Counted from the stretch's first letter, positions 45,614-56,643 are shown. The stretch: DNA of 64,000 bases from DASQZK01 sp963771005 (GCA_963771005.1 CAVYRO010000003.1:806001-870000), one strand, 5' to 3'. The notes: generated by a model not told the origin, from the letters alone. Numbers and translations are program-made.

Positions 45614-46501
45614 GATTCAATGCGCCAACATAAACTGAATTTTTCAGGGTGGAAGGGGGGGCTCCGTCAAAACGGCCCGACTGGATATCGATAGCCGTTC
45701 TGTCAACGACAGTCGGATTGGAAACGATGCAATTCTGTACAAGGGCTCCCGGAGTTGTATAGGTTGATATTCCTCTGGGGCAGTTATCCACCGTCAGATG
45801 GTCAAGGATAACCATAGGCCAGCCCTGATCACCAACGTCCCTGTTTCCGGGCTCGATATAGGTTGCATGACCATCACTGTCGGAGGTAAGTCCTGTGATC
45901 AGGCAATTTTCAATTTTGCAGTACTTGAAACTACCCGGGTAGATGCCGCTGCCTGACCGGGTTGCTTTCAGGTAAAAAGCCTGTTTGGCGCCATCCTTGA
46001 AAGTGCAGTTTTTAACGAGCACCGAATCCAGGGGGGTTTCTGTAGCATCCGTGGTATAAACGCATCTCTGGGTCCAGTTGACAAAATCACAGTTGTTGAT
46101 CCGGATGCTGAAATCCGTGCTTTGAACGGTTGCCGGGGCTTTGACATAAACCACATAAGCCCCGCCATCAAATTTAAGACCCTCGAAGGGTCAGTCCGCC
46201 TTCATGGACCTCAATTGCATTCAGGCTGCCATCGGCGTCTGCCTCCTTTGATAACGGGTTTCTCAGCGAGCCGGCGGCTGCCCTGTATTGTAACATCAAC
46301 AAAGATGGAATCCGTCCCCTCCAGATATTCCCCTCCGGAAGTAGTGAGTTCAATGATATCGCCGTTCTGGGCGTCAAGTAGTGCAGTACCGATACCGTCC
46401 GTGCCTGCTTCTACCTGGAAAACTTCCTGAGCCGAAGCGGTGATAGTAAGGCCGAGACAAACGAACAGAAACATAATGTAATGCAGTAGATAATTTTTCA
46501 T
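45579..46501 (-). pseudogene. Secreted beta-helix protein, N-terminal part (frame broken)
   Basis: Starting with Met 46501, a signal peptide (ends ASAQEVF) is followed by beta-helix coils in at least three frames: GIGTALLDAQNGDIIELTTS, then NAIEVHEGGLTL, then SIRINNCDFVNW, NCTFKDGAKQAFYLK and VILDHLTVDNCPRGI. Breaks are at about 46255, 46190 and 45595. The order resembles chondroitinase-B/PL6-like polysaccharide lyases, but no catalytic Lys-Arg pair was traced, so a lyase role is only possible. The complete gene would run 44678-46501 (about 605 residues). Confidence 0.65.
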
Positions 46502-46555
46502 AAGAACCTCCTTTTTAAAAATGTGATACGATGATGAATTAATTTAATATTCAAT

Positions 46556-46633
46556 ATTAGTACCATACGCAGGCATACAATAACCTGAATAAATCAAATG
46601 TAGGGGATGAGACTATAAAATACTAATACTTAT
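46556..46633. promoter_or_regulatory. AT-rich upstream region with TACTAAT motifs
   Basis: The 46502-46821 gap holds no gene. It contains ATTAGTA (TACTAAT on the minus strand) at 46556-46562 and TACTAATACTTAT at 46621-46633. These resemble half-sites seen beside the AraC gene, but the 21-bp spacing is not met. They lie upstream of the beta-helix gene start (46501). Weak evidence for regulation. Confidence 0.3.
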
Positions 46634-46821
46634 CTTTCATATGATGATATTTCCATCAGTATTTTGAATCAATCTTAAAAATAATTGCCTTCCTATCATG
46701 ATTTTAGAGTAAAAGTCAATAAACTTCTGATATTAAATTTTCAAAAGAGATTGCAACAGAAAATTCACGGTATGGCAGAAAAATGGTTTTCATTTCAGAA
46801 AATTTTTGAGCGCAGAATGCA

Positions 46822-48528
46822 TTACCAACCCGCATTTTGCTCAATATTGTATTTGAGTGTTTCCTCATAAGGTAATGGTCCGTATATCATATAAGGGCTG
46901 AATTTTCTATCTTCGATAATCTGGTATGAATATGCGAAACTGGAATCAGCTTCAATGGTAATGTAAACACCTTTTACAGGGGAGGTCATGATATCCGTTT
47001 CATTCCAGCGGCGAATATCCCAAAAACGGAAACCTTCAAAGCAGAGTTCAAGACGGCGTTCATTATGTATCAATTCCCGCATTCCGGATTTAGTGCTGAC
47101 CGATCCAAGGTAATCGTCCGGGGTGAGACCGGCACGTGCCCGCAGTTCGGCAATCTTTGATCTGGCGGTAAATCCAAAGCCTTTGGGATCACCATCCGGG
47201 CCCCATGCTTCATTAGCTGCTTCGGCAAAGTTCAGAAGTATTTCAGTCATTCGCATCAGGGTATAAGTATGTGCGGTACTGACCGGATTCCCGGGGGTGA
47301 GCGAAACACTCATGTCCATGAATTTTTTCAGGTAATAACCGGTACGGGTTGACGTAACCAGCGAATTGATCCCATCCTTGGGAGCACCGACCCATGTATT
47401 GACCGGAGTATTTTTCACAACGGAGGCATTGCGGATGATATAGGAATTGAGCCTCGGATCGCGGTTTGCAAAGGGATTGAGGGGATCAAAGCCACTCAGC
47501 GGATTATTTACAGGATATCCATTGGCCATTGGAAAGGCATCAACCAGGTTCTGCGAGGGATCGGTCCTCCCGAGACCAAACAATGATGGAGGGAAATTTT
47601 CTTCTTCCCAGCTTCTGATTTGCTCCTTTGCCCGGTTCCAGATGATCTCATGATTGGAGATCTCCTGATAAAAGGCTATCCCTTTGTTGTATAAACTACC
47701 CATTTCGGATAATAATTCGCCTGAAATAACAGCAGCTTCTTCCCATGAAACAGCATTCGCCTCTGCAAAGGCGGGGCTTGCGGCCAGTAAGGCTATCCTG
47801 GATTTCAACGCCTTTGCCGTATAACCATTGATCCTGTTCTGATAACGGGCGCCCATAGCAGCATTCTCAAGCGGAGTTCCGGTATCAGCCCATTCTTTGG
47901 GCAAGTTGGCAATAGCTGTATCCAAATCAGAAAATACATCGGCGATGCATTCAACCAGGGTATTCCGGGGAAGATCCCACTGATCCTCCGGCTGCATGAT
48001 TCTATTGACAATCGGGTATCCGAGAAGGCGTCCCTGGTTATCCTTTCCGGCATGATACTGAAGCAACATCCATTTATACCAGGCACGAAGGCCGTAAGCT
48101 TCCCCCTTCAGTCTTTTTTTGTACAAGCTGTCCCGTAAATCATTGTCTTCCTTACTTAGTTTCAGATCATTTGCCCATCTTACCGAGCTGTATATTTCCA
48201 GGAACTTATTCGTATAATAGATCTGTTCATAGCAATAATTCCATTTCGAGACAGGATTATTGGATGCTTTCCAGTTTCCTGTAGCCATCTGTCTGAATTC
48301 AGATCCCTTATCGTTAGTCACGGCATCATCACTGGCTACATCGGTTGAGAAATCATAATCACCGGGCAGATTATAATAGGCTGTGAGAAGCAGCCCTTCA
48401 GCGAATCCCGGATTATTTACGATCTCCTCTTCTGAAAGTGTGCTTTCGGGCTGCGGTTGAAGGAACTTTTCGCAGGATACCGGAAATATTGCTGAAATTA
48501 ACAGCCCTGTTATTATATACTTTCTCAT
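46822..48528 (-). CDS. SusD-like surface glycan-binding lipoprotein (pair A)
   Basis: The 568-residue lipoprotein has signal MRKYIITGLLIS with a lipobox ending in VSC at 19, then the SusD/RagB fold with tetratricopeptide-like helices (LKGEAYGLRAWYKWMLLQ) and the C-terminal family motif FEGFRFWDIRRWNE. It starts 17 bp after the SusC stop and would form the lid of that transporter. It is closely related to the SusD gene at 59729-61436, sharing many identical blocks, which shows tandem duplication of the SusCD unit. Confidence 0.93.
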   Translation of the reverse strand: MRKYIITGLLISAIFPVSCEKFLQPQPESTLSEEEIVNNPGFAEGLLLTAYYNLPGDYDFSTDVASDDAVTNDKGSEFRQMATGNWKASNNPVSKWNYCYEQIYYTNKFLEIYSSVRWANDLKLSKEDNDLRDSLYKKRLKGEAYGLRAWYKWMLLQYHAGKDNQGRLLGYPIVNRIMQPEDQWDLPRNTLVECIADVFSDLDTAIANLPKEWADTGTPLENAAMGARYQNRINGYTAKALKSRIALLAASPAFAEANAVSWEEAAVISGELLSEMGSLYNKGIAFYQEISNHEIIWNRAKEQIRSWEEENFPPSLFGLGRTDPSQNLVDAFPMANGYPVNNPLSGFDPLNPFANRDPRLNSYIIRNASVVKNTPVNTWVGAPKDGINSLVTSTRTGYYLKKFMDMSVSLTPGNPVSTAHTYTLMRMTEILLNFAEAANEAWGPDGDPKGFGFTARSKIAELRARAGLTPDDYLGSVSTKSGMRELIHNERRLELCFEGFRFWDIRRWNETDIMTSPVKGVYITIEADSSFAYSYQIIEDRKFSPYMIYGPLPYEETLKYNIEQNAGW

Positions 48529-48545
48529 CTTGCTTACATTTTCAA

Positions 48546-51518
48546 TTAAAATTGCATTGCGAGGCCCAGAGACAGGCTTCTCATCTGAGGGGCCGTACCG
48601 ATATTCAATTCTGTTTTTTTCTTAATTTTCGATAGCCTGGCTACATTATTTCCGCGAATGAAAAAACGTACATCATTAAGGCCTGCAAACCCAACGTTGG
48701 TAAGTGTATATGTCAATTGAACCACCTGCATGTTCAACCAGTTATTGTCGTTTAACCAGTAGGTTGAATTCATGAAATTATTATTGTCTGAAGTGGATGT
48801 CAATCGCGGGTAGCTGGCGGTGGTTGCCGTTTCATGCGTCCACCGGTTCAGTACAACTTCCGAATATTTCCGGTCCCCGTAAACCCAGTAATAAGGATCG
48901 TTGAAGATTCTGTTTGCTCCAGCCTGGCCTGTTGCCAGGGCGAAGAGTTCCAGTGCATTATACCTGATATTAAGGGTCAGGCCATATCCGGTTCTCGGAC
49001 CGGAATTTCCGATCATCATCTGGTCATTATTATCGATTATGTTATCTCCGTTAAGGTCTTTATACCTGATATCACCCGGCTGGATATTCCCAAAAGTTTG
49101 TAACGGAGAGTTGTCAATTTCTGTCTGATCGGCGAAAAGACCAAGGGCGACGAAGCCGAAAATAGCATCGGTTGGTTTGCCCGTCCGGCTTCGATATGCA
49201 TCGGGGTATTTCGGTTCATCTGTTGAAAGAACTTTGGAATCTGCGTATACAACATTACCTCCAAGAGTGATCTCAAGATTTCCGGCGACGATCCTGTAAT
49301 TCAGACCGGCTTCAACACCTCGTGTCTGATTGCTCCCATAGTTTTGAAATGGAAGGCCAACATAATATGGAGGAAGAGAATTTGGCAGAGTTGTGATCAA
49401 ATCGGATGATTTAGTGAAAAAATACGTCCCGTCAATACCGACTTTATTGTTGAAGATCAGGGATTCGAATCCGACATTTATATTCATGTTCGTACTCCAC
49501 CCAAGATTGGGATTGCCGTTTGAAATGTACTTCGTACTATTGCCATAAATGCCCTGATCGTAGTAAAATGTACTACCATTCGTATACAGACTCCGTCCGG
49601 TGTAATATGTCTGCAATGCCTCATCTGTATGATTTATAGCCCAGTTTGTTCGAAATTTCAGGTAATTAATCACAGAATTGTCTTTCAGGAAATCTTCCTC
49701 ACTTAGGATCCATGCAATACCCGCACCTGGTGAAAATGCATAGGGATCCGTCTCAAATAATTTGGTTGAACCCGCCATCACGCCTGTCAATTCGGCAATA
49801 AATTTATTCCTGAAGATATAATTGATACGTGTTCCAAGCTGAAGGTGCTTTGCCGGTTGTTGTATGCTCTCCACACTGTACTGATCACGGAAGGTCACGG
49901 CGGTCGCTTTGATCTCATGATCACCGAAGCGCCTGCTATAATCGAGAGTGCCAAACATGCCAATCCTCCGGTAATAGGTTGAATTGGTAATGGTCTGCTG
50001 ATCGACCCTGAGGTCAACGCCATATTTAGAAATCATAACGCTGTCGTTTGTAAACACAGGGTCATAAACAGCATAGCCGTTAAGCAGATCGGCTGAATAC
50101 TGGCTGAAGATGTCGAAGGAGAAATAAACCGACGCAGATAATCCTTTAGTAAGGGAGCTTAAATCGAAATCCAGCCCGGTACTCATTTCGAGTTGCCTGC
50201 CATTGACCTGCCGTGCACCATTTCTTGTTAATTCTCCATAAACATTGGTAAGGTATTCGGATGTTCCCCCAAGTACGTATTTGTCATCCACCAGTTTTGC
50301 GGAGCCCAGAAGCGTGGGATCTTTGATCAGGTTTACCGGGACCAATACAGGGTAATATTCCGGATGGAGACGGGTTGAAAGTGCCCAGAAATCATCGCCG
50401 CTATACCTGGGACCGTTTGCGATATCAAAGATGACAGCTCCGTCAAATTTCAGGTGAATGGCCTTTCCGATATTATAATCAATATTCCCGCGCATATTCA
50501 GACGATCTTCTTTTTCATTGGCGCCTTCACCCACATTAAGCAAGCCATTGCTGCGATGCCATCCAAGATTCAGGTAATATTGTGCAATCTCATTACCACC
50601 ACTGGCTTCCCCAACAACATTCTGATAGGTTGACCAGTCTTTAAGGTAGGTGGAATTATAGTAATTTTCATCCGGGTATCGTACGGGATCTCCACCATTC
50701 CTTGTATTTGCGATCTCATCGTTTGAGAATTTAGGAGCCAGACCATCATTGGCCAGCGCTTCGTTATATAATTCCATATAACCGGCAGCATTCAGGTACT
50801 TAGGATAACTGACCGGTTTGTTGAATCCGTTTTCGGCAGTGAACCGTAATGTTTTTTTCAGCGGTTCACCACGCCTGGTTGTGATGAGAATGACCCCGTT
50901 TGATCCCTGAGATCCGTAAAGCATCGAGGAGAGCAGATCTTTAACAACGGTTATCTGTTCAACCTGCTGGATATTAATATCGGAGGCCGGCCTGGGTATA
51001 CCGTCAATAACCATCAGTGGTGCATCCATTCCTCGTATGTTTGAGGGACTAAACATTCCCGGAACTCTGCCGTTTAGTGCTCCCGGTACATCTGTCTGAT
51101 CGTATTTTAAGATATCTCCGGGTAAAAGCACGGTAACATCACCTGCAAGCTGTCGCCGGGCAAAAATGCCGAAAGGCATGAATACCTTGTTTTTTTCTCC
51201 CATTTGGACCGGGACCCTTTCCAGGGTAATATTTTTAAGGCCCAACGACTCACTTGATCTGATCAGTTTCGACTCAAAACCGTCAGCCTCAACAAAGACC
51301 GGAACAACACTGTCAGCCGGCATGACAAATTCACCATTTTCATTCGTAAATACAGCTCTCATTCCTTCCCCGATGATAACACTTGCACCCGGAACTGGGG
51401 TTCCGCTCTCATCCGTTACGGTAACCTTATACTGACCATTTTGAGCGTTCGAAAGAACCGGAAATAGCAGGTTCAAACTGAGAACTGCCGCGACCATCTG
51501 CCAAAATTTCCTATGCAT
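48546..51518 (-). CDS. SusC-like TonB-dependent transporter (pair A)
   Basis: The 990-residue protein is shorter than a standard SusC. After a signal peptide (ends SNAQ) it has a carboxypeptidase-like regulatory domain (about 29-100), a plug domain with IRGMDAPLMVIDGIPRP and QVEQITVVKDLLSS (near 170-205), and a barrel with the Ca-binding-like DLNGDNIIDNNDQ near 820. Its partner SusD is at 46822. It resembles the partial SusC at 61453-64000 over long stretches. It imports oligosaccharides across the outer membrane. Confidence 0.93.
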   Translation of the reverse strand: MHRKFWQMVAAVLSLNLLFPVLSNAQNGQYKVTVTDESGTPVPGASVIIGEGMRAVFTNENGEFVMPADSVVPVFVEADGFESKLIRSSESLGLKNITLERVPVQMGEKNKVFMPFGIFARRQLAGDVTVLLPGDILKYDQTDVPGALNGRVPGMFSPSNIRGMDAPLMVIDGIPRPASDINIQQVEQITVVKDLLSSMLYGSQGSNGVILITTRRGEPLKKTLRFTAENGFNKPVSYPKYLNAAGYMELYNEALANDGLAPKFSNDEIANTRNGGDPVRYPDENYYNSTYLKDWSTYQNVVGEASGGNEIAQYYLNLGWHRSNGLLNVGEGANEKEDRLNMRGNIDYNIGKAIHLKFDGAVIFDIANGPRYSGDDFWALSTRLHPEYYPVLVPVNLIKDPTLLGSAKLVDDKYVLGGTSEYLTNVYGELTRNGARQVNGRQLEMSTGLDFDLSSLTKGLSASVYFSFDIFSQYSADLLNGYAVYDPVFTNDSVMISKYGVDLRVDQQTITNSTYYRRIGMFGTLDYSRRFGDHEIKATAVTFRDQYSVESIQQPAKHLQLGTRINYIFRNKFIAELTGVMAGSTKLFETDPYAFSPGAGIAWILSEEDFLKDNSVINYLKFRTNWAINHTDEALQTYYTGRSLYTNGSTFYYDQGIYGNSTKYISNGNPNLGWSTNMNINVGFESLIFNNKVGIDGTYFFTKSSDLITTLPNSLPPYYVGLPFQNYGSNQTRGVEAGLNYRIVAGNLEITLGGNVVYADSKVLSTDEPKYPDAYRSRTGKPTDAIFGFVALGLFADQTEIDNSPLQTFGNIQPGDIRYKDLNGDNIIDNNDQMMIGNSGPRTGYGLTLNIRYNALELFALATGQAGANRIFNDPYYWVYGDRKYSEVVLNRWTHETATTASYPRLTSTSDNNNFMNSTYWLNDNNWLNMQVVQLTYTLTNVGFAGLNDVRFFIRGNNVARLSKIKKKTELNIGTAPQMRSLSLGLAMQF

Positions 51519-51566
51519 AATTCTATATTTATATAATAATGACCAGCATATAATGCATAAAAGAGG

Positions 51567-53351
51567 TTATTCCCAGCCCGGGTTTTGATGCATTTCAGGA
51601 TATAACTGAACAAGGTCTCTCGGGAGAGGAAGCCAATAGTGTTTGGGATCTTCAAAAGTTCTGATTAAAAATACAGATCTGTTGAAATATGTATAATCCT
51701 TATCAAAGGACAAATCAATAATTTCTTTATATTCAGGAAGATGTGCAATATGCCATCTGCGGATATCAAACCAAAATTGACCCTCGAAGCAGAGTTCCAC
51801 ATCCCTTTCATTCCACACCAGATCCATAAAGTCCGCGTATCCCTCTGCTGCAGCCGTGACGAGAGGCATTCCTGCCCTCTCACGAATAATATTGATAGCA
51901 TCAACTGCTGTCAGGTCAGCATCGGGAGCCTTTCCGTTAGGGCCATACGCTGCTGTGACAGCTTCGGCGTAATCGAGGTACACCTCTGCAAGTCGCATCC
52001 GTGGGGACTCAACGCGAAACTGTGTCCACATTTTGTCGTAATTATTGACCCCTTTGGGCCAGAATTTTTTGATCAGATAAGGTAGGGCAATCTGATTGTT
52101 TATGGTCTTATCGCTACCGTCCCCTTCATAAAGTTTTAGCTGTGTTCTTTCGTGATAACCGAAGTAATCCTTGTCAACGTAGATATTCTGGCGGAACCTT
52201 GGATCCCTGTTTTGCCAGCGTTTCGTACTATCATAATCATATTCGGTTTTATAACGGGTTCCATCTGCCATTTCAAAACGATCAACGTAAGCCTGATTCA
52301 CTGTTTCACAGTTTGATTCACCGCCGGCTGTTGCAGGTGCATAGAGTTCACCTACATGGCTTACGAAATTATACTCACCGAAACGATCATCCCAACGTTG
52401 AAAAACGGTCTCAGATGTTTCGGGCATTGTACCGTCGAGTTTATAGAAATTGTCGCTGTAATTACTAAATGGCACCAGGCTATATACACCTTTATTGATG
52501 AGCTTTATCATTTCCCATCCTGAAGCGGCAGCTCTCTCGCAATACGCTTTGTTATAGGAATAATCATTACCGGAGAACTTGTTCATCAATGGACTCCCGG
52601 CGTACAACAATGCCTTTTGTTTATAAGCCAGTGCTGCTCCTTTTGTTGCTCTCCCGGTATTTGTGCCCGGACTTTTAGCCCCGAGGGTGGTTTGATCCCA
52701 ATTTTCCGGTAAGAGAGCAATTGCCTTATCGTAATCTTCAATGATCCTTTCCGTACATTCCTGATAGGTGAGACGTGGCCAAAACATATTATCCCCGGGA
52801 TCAAAGGCAACATCAATGAAGGGCATGCCTCCGTATGAAGCAATAATTTCGGCATGAAAAAATGCCCTGAAGAAATAAATCTGCCCTTCGATCAGGTCCT
52901 TCTCCTCCTGGGTTGCGTCGGACAGGAGATGGAAATTTTCAAGAGCTACATTACACCTTCGGATACCCCTCCATCCACCTGCCCAAATACCGGTAGTCTC
53001 ATTCGGGCCCCAGAAAGCCTCGCCAAAAGTACTGTTAAATAAGGATGGCGTATCGTCGCTATGCCCGCCTGCTATATACCAGTAATCTCCGTCATTGCCC
53101 AGCCAGCCACTCGCCCAGTGCACATAGGAAAAAACATCCCCGCCCAGATCCATCGTCGTGGTCAGGTAGTGCATATTGTAACTCTCAACTTCCGGATAAT
53201 TAGCATCGACAAATCCCTGGAACGATTCGTAGGTATTGAAAATATCCTCATCAGTCACTACCGCATCGGGTGTTTTATCCAAATATTTATCACATGATGC
53301 GAACAAAATGGCACCCATGGCAATAATGAACATGTATTTAATTCTTTTCAT
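51567..53351 (-). CDS. SusD-like surface glycan-binding lipoprotein (pair B)
   Basis: The protein starts at Met 53351 (MKRIKYMFIIAM, lipobox FASC); the extra upstream residues in the frame have no signal. The 594 residues contain helices with FFRAFFHAEII, the family motif FEGQFWFDIRRWH and a C-terminal YPEMHQNPGWE. It is the partner of the SusC at 53377 with a gap of 25 bp and is clearly different from the SusD genes of pairs A and C. Surface binding of a different oligosaccharide is likely. Confidence 0.93.
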   Translation of the reverse strand: MKRIKYMFIIAMGAILFASCDKYLDKTPDAVVTDEDIFNTYESFQGFVDANYPEVESYNMHYLTTTMDLGGDVFSYVHWASGWLGNDGDYWYIAGGHSDDTPSLFNSTFGEAFWGPNETTGIWAGGWRGIRRCNVALENFHLLSDATQEEKDLIEGQIYFFRAFFHAEIIASYGGMPFIDVAFDPGDNMFWPRLTYQECTERIIEDYDKAIALLPENWDQTTLGAKSPGTNTGRATKGAALAYKQKALLYAGSPLMNKFSGNDYSYNKAYCERAAASGWEMIKLINKGVYSLVPFSNYSDNFYKLDGTMPETSETVFQRWDDRFGEYNFVSHVGELYAPATAGGESNCETVNQAYVDRFEMADGTRYKTEYDYDSTKRWQNRDPRFRQNIYVDKDYFGYHERTQLKLYEGDGSDKTINNQIALPYLIKKFWPKGVNNYDKMWTQFRVESPRMRLAEVYLDYAEAVTAAYGPNGKAPDADLTAVDAINIIRERAGMPLVTAAAEGYADFMDLVWNERDVELCFEGQFWFDIRRWHIAHLPEYKEIIDLSFDKDYTYFNRSVFLIRTFEDPKHYWLPLPRDLVQLYPEMHQNPGWE

Positions 53352-53376
53352 ATTTTCTGCACTAAAGGGTTCATTT

Positions 53377-56300
53377 TTATAAGAAAGTGAATTTAATTCC
53401 AAAATTGTAGCGTTTCAAGACCGGATAAGGTCTTCGCCGGTCGCTCTGAGGTGTCGACCGGGGTGCATCCAGATCCTCATACATTTTAGACCACAAAAAG
53501 AGATTGTCCCCGCTCAGGATAAACTGCATTTCCGAAAGCCCCATTTTTTTGATCCACGGGGCTGACAGGAGATAATCAATTTCAGCGTGCTGAAGTCTTA
53601 GGTAGGAGCGGGGCTGATCCACGTATCCTCCTGCACCGCCGGAAGTAAACCTTAAAGCCGGACTGACCGCATCCCTTGTATTATTCAACTCAAGCGAATA
53701 TGCTTTTTCAATATCCCAGGGGTAAACGGTAGAGAACTGATCATCGAAGGAGCCAAGGTAGGATTGTATCCCGCCTTCAATATTATATATTCCGTAAAAT
53801 CTAACACTCGCACTGAACTTCCTGAAGGTGATCCCTGCCGCTGGAGCGTAACTATACTGGGGCCTGGAAGGGTATCCGTAGGGCGACCGGTCATTGTCAT
53901 CGATTACTCCATCGGAGTTAAAATCAATCCTGGCAAAATCTCCCGGAAGGAGATCAATATTATTATTGCCTTCTACTGTATTATATATATCATTCCATGT
54001 TTCCATTACGCTATGCGCACTCTGGTTTAAGACGACTCGTGGCTGGTCGATCTGATAACCCGCTTCCTTCTGATAGGAGGGTTTGAGTATGGGTTCTGCC
54101 CTGTCGATTATTTTATCTTTCACGAAGCTCCAGGCATAGGAAAACCAAAAATGAATTCCGTTAGCCATTGTATGAGAAAACTGCCCTTCAAATTCCCAAC
54201 CATGGACATTTACCTTACCGAGGTTGGCGGCAACAGGTACTGCTCCATAAAAGGCCGGAACTGCCCTGTCGTTACCTGCAATAAATATATTTGTCCTGTT
54301 TTCCTTAAAATAATCAAAAGTTAACTGCAAACGGTCTTCAAAAAATCCTGATTCAATCCCGAAATCACGTTTATGTGACGTTTCCCACTGAATATCAGGA
54401 TTCGGGATAACTCCTTCATATCGAAGAGGGTATGCATTATGCAGGTAAGGTGCCCCAAACCGGAAAATATCAGTCGATCCGTAATTCCCCGGATCATCGG
54501 TGTACGGATAGGAGATCCAGCTCCCCACATACAACCACCGGGCAATGCCTTCGTCACTTCCGACCACACCATCTGAATAACGAAACTTAAAATTACTGAC
54601 CACGGGTTTGAGATCTTCAAAGAATTGCTCATTTGAGATCACCCAGCCTACTGCTAATGAAGGAAAGAACCCAAAGCGGTATTTTTTTGAAAATTTCTCA
54701 GAACCATTGTAAGCGCCATTAAATTCAAAGAGATATCGCCTGTCATAGCTATAGACAGCTCTTCCTACCCAGTCCTCACGATAACTGGGAAAATTGTCAC
54801 CTACCGCTCTCTGTTGACGGCTCATCAGGGCAAGTCCGGATACCGAGTGCTTCCCGAAATCACGGTTATAATTGAGAGATAACTGGTAATAAAGTGACCT
54901 GTACGCGTAATTACTTGCAGATTCTGTCCCATAGGTATTCGGCAGCGGATACCAGTCAAACCCGTCTTCGCCGGCTGTTTGAGGATAATTCCAGGTAGTA
55001 TATTTTTCTTCGAGTGCCTGTATTTCCTCTTCTGTCATTCCAGGTTTTATTTCATCAACAATCGTTGGATCGATCCATTTTGATTGAAGACTGTGACCGG
55101 TCACATTCGGACCGGATGATGATCCGGTATTGTCATAGGATAATTTTGCATTTGCTGAAAGACCTTCGGTTACAAAATCAAGTTTCTGGTTCAGCATGAA
55201 GTCGGTATTGATGTTGGTTGTTTTTTCAATACTGTAACCCGAATAGTTAAAGGCAAGGATCCCATTCTGGAATCTCTGCCACGCTTCATTTTCGCCATAC
55301 ACGCCATCAGGGTATCTTACCGGATACAGGTCGGGTGGTGTTGAATACATCGAATACCAGGCTGCCCATTTATTTCCGGAAGGTCGTTGTGCAATGGAGT
55401 GGTATCCCGAGAGATTAGCTGAAAAAGTGGTGGAACGGGTAATATCAAAATCCATATTCGTTCTGAAATTCAGCCTGTCAAATTCAAAGTTCGGACTGTA
55501 ACCCTGCCCCATATCACTGATGTTGATAATATCCCCTTCGTGCAGATAGGACAGTGCACCAAAGTACTTTACATTCTTCGTCCCGCCCGTCAGGGTCAGG
55601 TTTGCGTTTCTGTCCCAGGCATAATCCTTCGAAAATGCCTGTTGCCAGTTAACATCCGGCAAATAATACGGATAAGTGCCATTTTTATAGTATTCCAGCC
55701 ATTGATTAGGAACCATGTATTTCCAGGAAGACTCTTTTACGGGAACCTCATTTAAGATTGCATAGTTCTTCATTAAATTTGCCTGGTAAGATCCGGCTCT
55801 CTGCGGAACCCTGGAAATGGTTTTTGCGGTAATACCGGCATCGAAAGACAATTTGGCCTTGCCTTCCTTACCTCTCCGGGTAGTGATCAGGATAACACCA
55901 TTAGCTCCCTTTACACCAAATACAGCGGTGGCTGAAGCATCCTTCAGTACGGAAATATTTTCAATTTCGTAAGGATTGACATCATGAAGCGGGCGTTCCA
56001 CACCATCTACCAACACCAAAGGGGCAGCATTATTCCATGTTTTCTGTCCACGGATTAACAACTGGGTATAATCATCGTCCTCCCCGGATCCCCCCGGAAT
56101 ACCTGAAGTCTGAATAGTAATAAGTCCCGGGAGAGCTCCGGTCAGCGCATTACCCAGGTCCCCTCCCTGCCTTCCTTCCAGAATAATATCACCTGATGCC
56201 TGAGAGATAGCTCCTACGACACTTTCTTTCTTTTGAGCACCATATCCTACAAAAACGATCTCATCCAATTCGGTAACACTCGGATCCAGACCAATAAGGA

Positions 56301-56643
56301 GATTTCTTTGATTCCCCACTTTGACCGACTGAGTTGTATATCCAATGAAAGAGAACTTAAGAACGGATTCCGGATCAGGAACTTTGATCTCAAATTTTCC
56401 TGAAGCATCCGACATCGCTCCTGTATAGGTTCCTTCAACGATAACATTCACGCCCGGTAAAACCTCTCCTGTTGAAGCATCTTTTATGATCCCGGTGATA
56501 GCGATATTGTTTTCTGCCTGTCCATGAACGGCATTCGGAGATGCCAATATTGCAAAAACCATGATGGAAAGTTTGAATAACAGCAGAAAGCCGAAACGAC
56601 GGTTAATTTGGTAACCCGGGAAATGTAGTATATAAATTTTCAT
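53377..56643 (-). CDS. SusC-like TonB-dependent transporter (pair B)
   Basis: The start at 56643 (MKIYILHFPG) is preferred over an upstream Met at 56682. The 1,088 residues begin with a signal (ends VHGQ), a carboxypeptidase-like regulatory domain (GIIKDASTGEVLPGVNVIVE), a plug with LVDGVERPLHDVNP and ISVLKDASATAVFGVKGANG, and a barrel with a Ca-site-like loop (DFNSDGVIDDNDRS) near 910. It is the normal-length SusC type. It transports glycan fragments with the SusD gene directly downstream. Upstream lies an AT-rich spacer with AraC-type motifs. Confidence 0.94.
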   Translation of the reverse strand: MKIYILHFPGYQINRRFGFLLLFKLSIMVFAILASPNAVHGQAENNIAITGIIKDASTGEVLPGVNVIVEGTYTGAMSDASGKFEIKVPDPESVLKFSFIGYTTQSVKVGNQRNLLIGLDPSVTELDEIVFVGYGAQKKESVVGAISQASGDIILEGRQGGDLGNALTGALPGLITIQTSGIPGGSGEDDDYTQLLIRGQKTWNNAAPLVLVDGVERPLHDVNPYEIENISVLKDASATAVFGVKGANGVILITTRRGKEGKAKLSFDAGITAKTISRVPQRAGSYQANLMKNYAILNEVPVKESSWKYMVPNQWLEYYKNGTYPYYLPDVNWQQAFSKDYAWDRNANLTLTGGTKNVKYFGALSYLHEGDIINISDMGQGYSPNFEFDRLNFRTNMDFDITRSTTFSANLSGYHSIAQRPSGNKWAAWYSMYSTPPDLYPVRYPDGVYGENEAWQRFQNGILAFNYSGYSIEKTTNINTDFMLNQKLDFVTEGLSANAKLSYDNTGSSSGPNVTGHSLQSKWIDPTIVDEIKPGMTEEEIQALEEKYTTWNYPQTAGEDGFDWYPLPNTYGTESASNYAYRSLYYQLSLNYNRDFGKHSVSGLALMSRQQRAVGDNFPSYREDWVGRAVYSYDRRYLFEFNGAYNGSEKFSKKYRFGFFPSLAVGWVISNEQFFEDLKPVVSNFKFRYSDGVVGSDEGIARWLYVGSWISYPYTDDPGNYGSTDIFRFGAPYLHNAYPLRYEGVIPNPDIQWETSHKRDFGIESGFFEDRLQLTFDYFKENRTNIFIAGNDRAVPAFYGAVPVAANLGKVNVHGWEFEGQFSHTMANGIHFWFSYAWSFVKDKIIDRAEPILKPSYQKEAGYQIDQPRVVLNQSAHSVMETWNDIYNTVEGNNNIDLLPGDFARIDFNSDGVIDDNDRSPYGYPSRPQYSYAPAAGITFRKFSASVRFYGIYNIEGGIQSYLGSFDDQFSTVYPWDIEKAYSLELNNTRDAVSPALRFTSGGAGGYVDQPRSYLRLQHAEIDYLLSAPWIKKMGLSEMQFILSGDNLFLWSKMYEDLDAPRSTPQSDRRRPYPVLKRYNFGIKFTFL

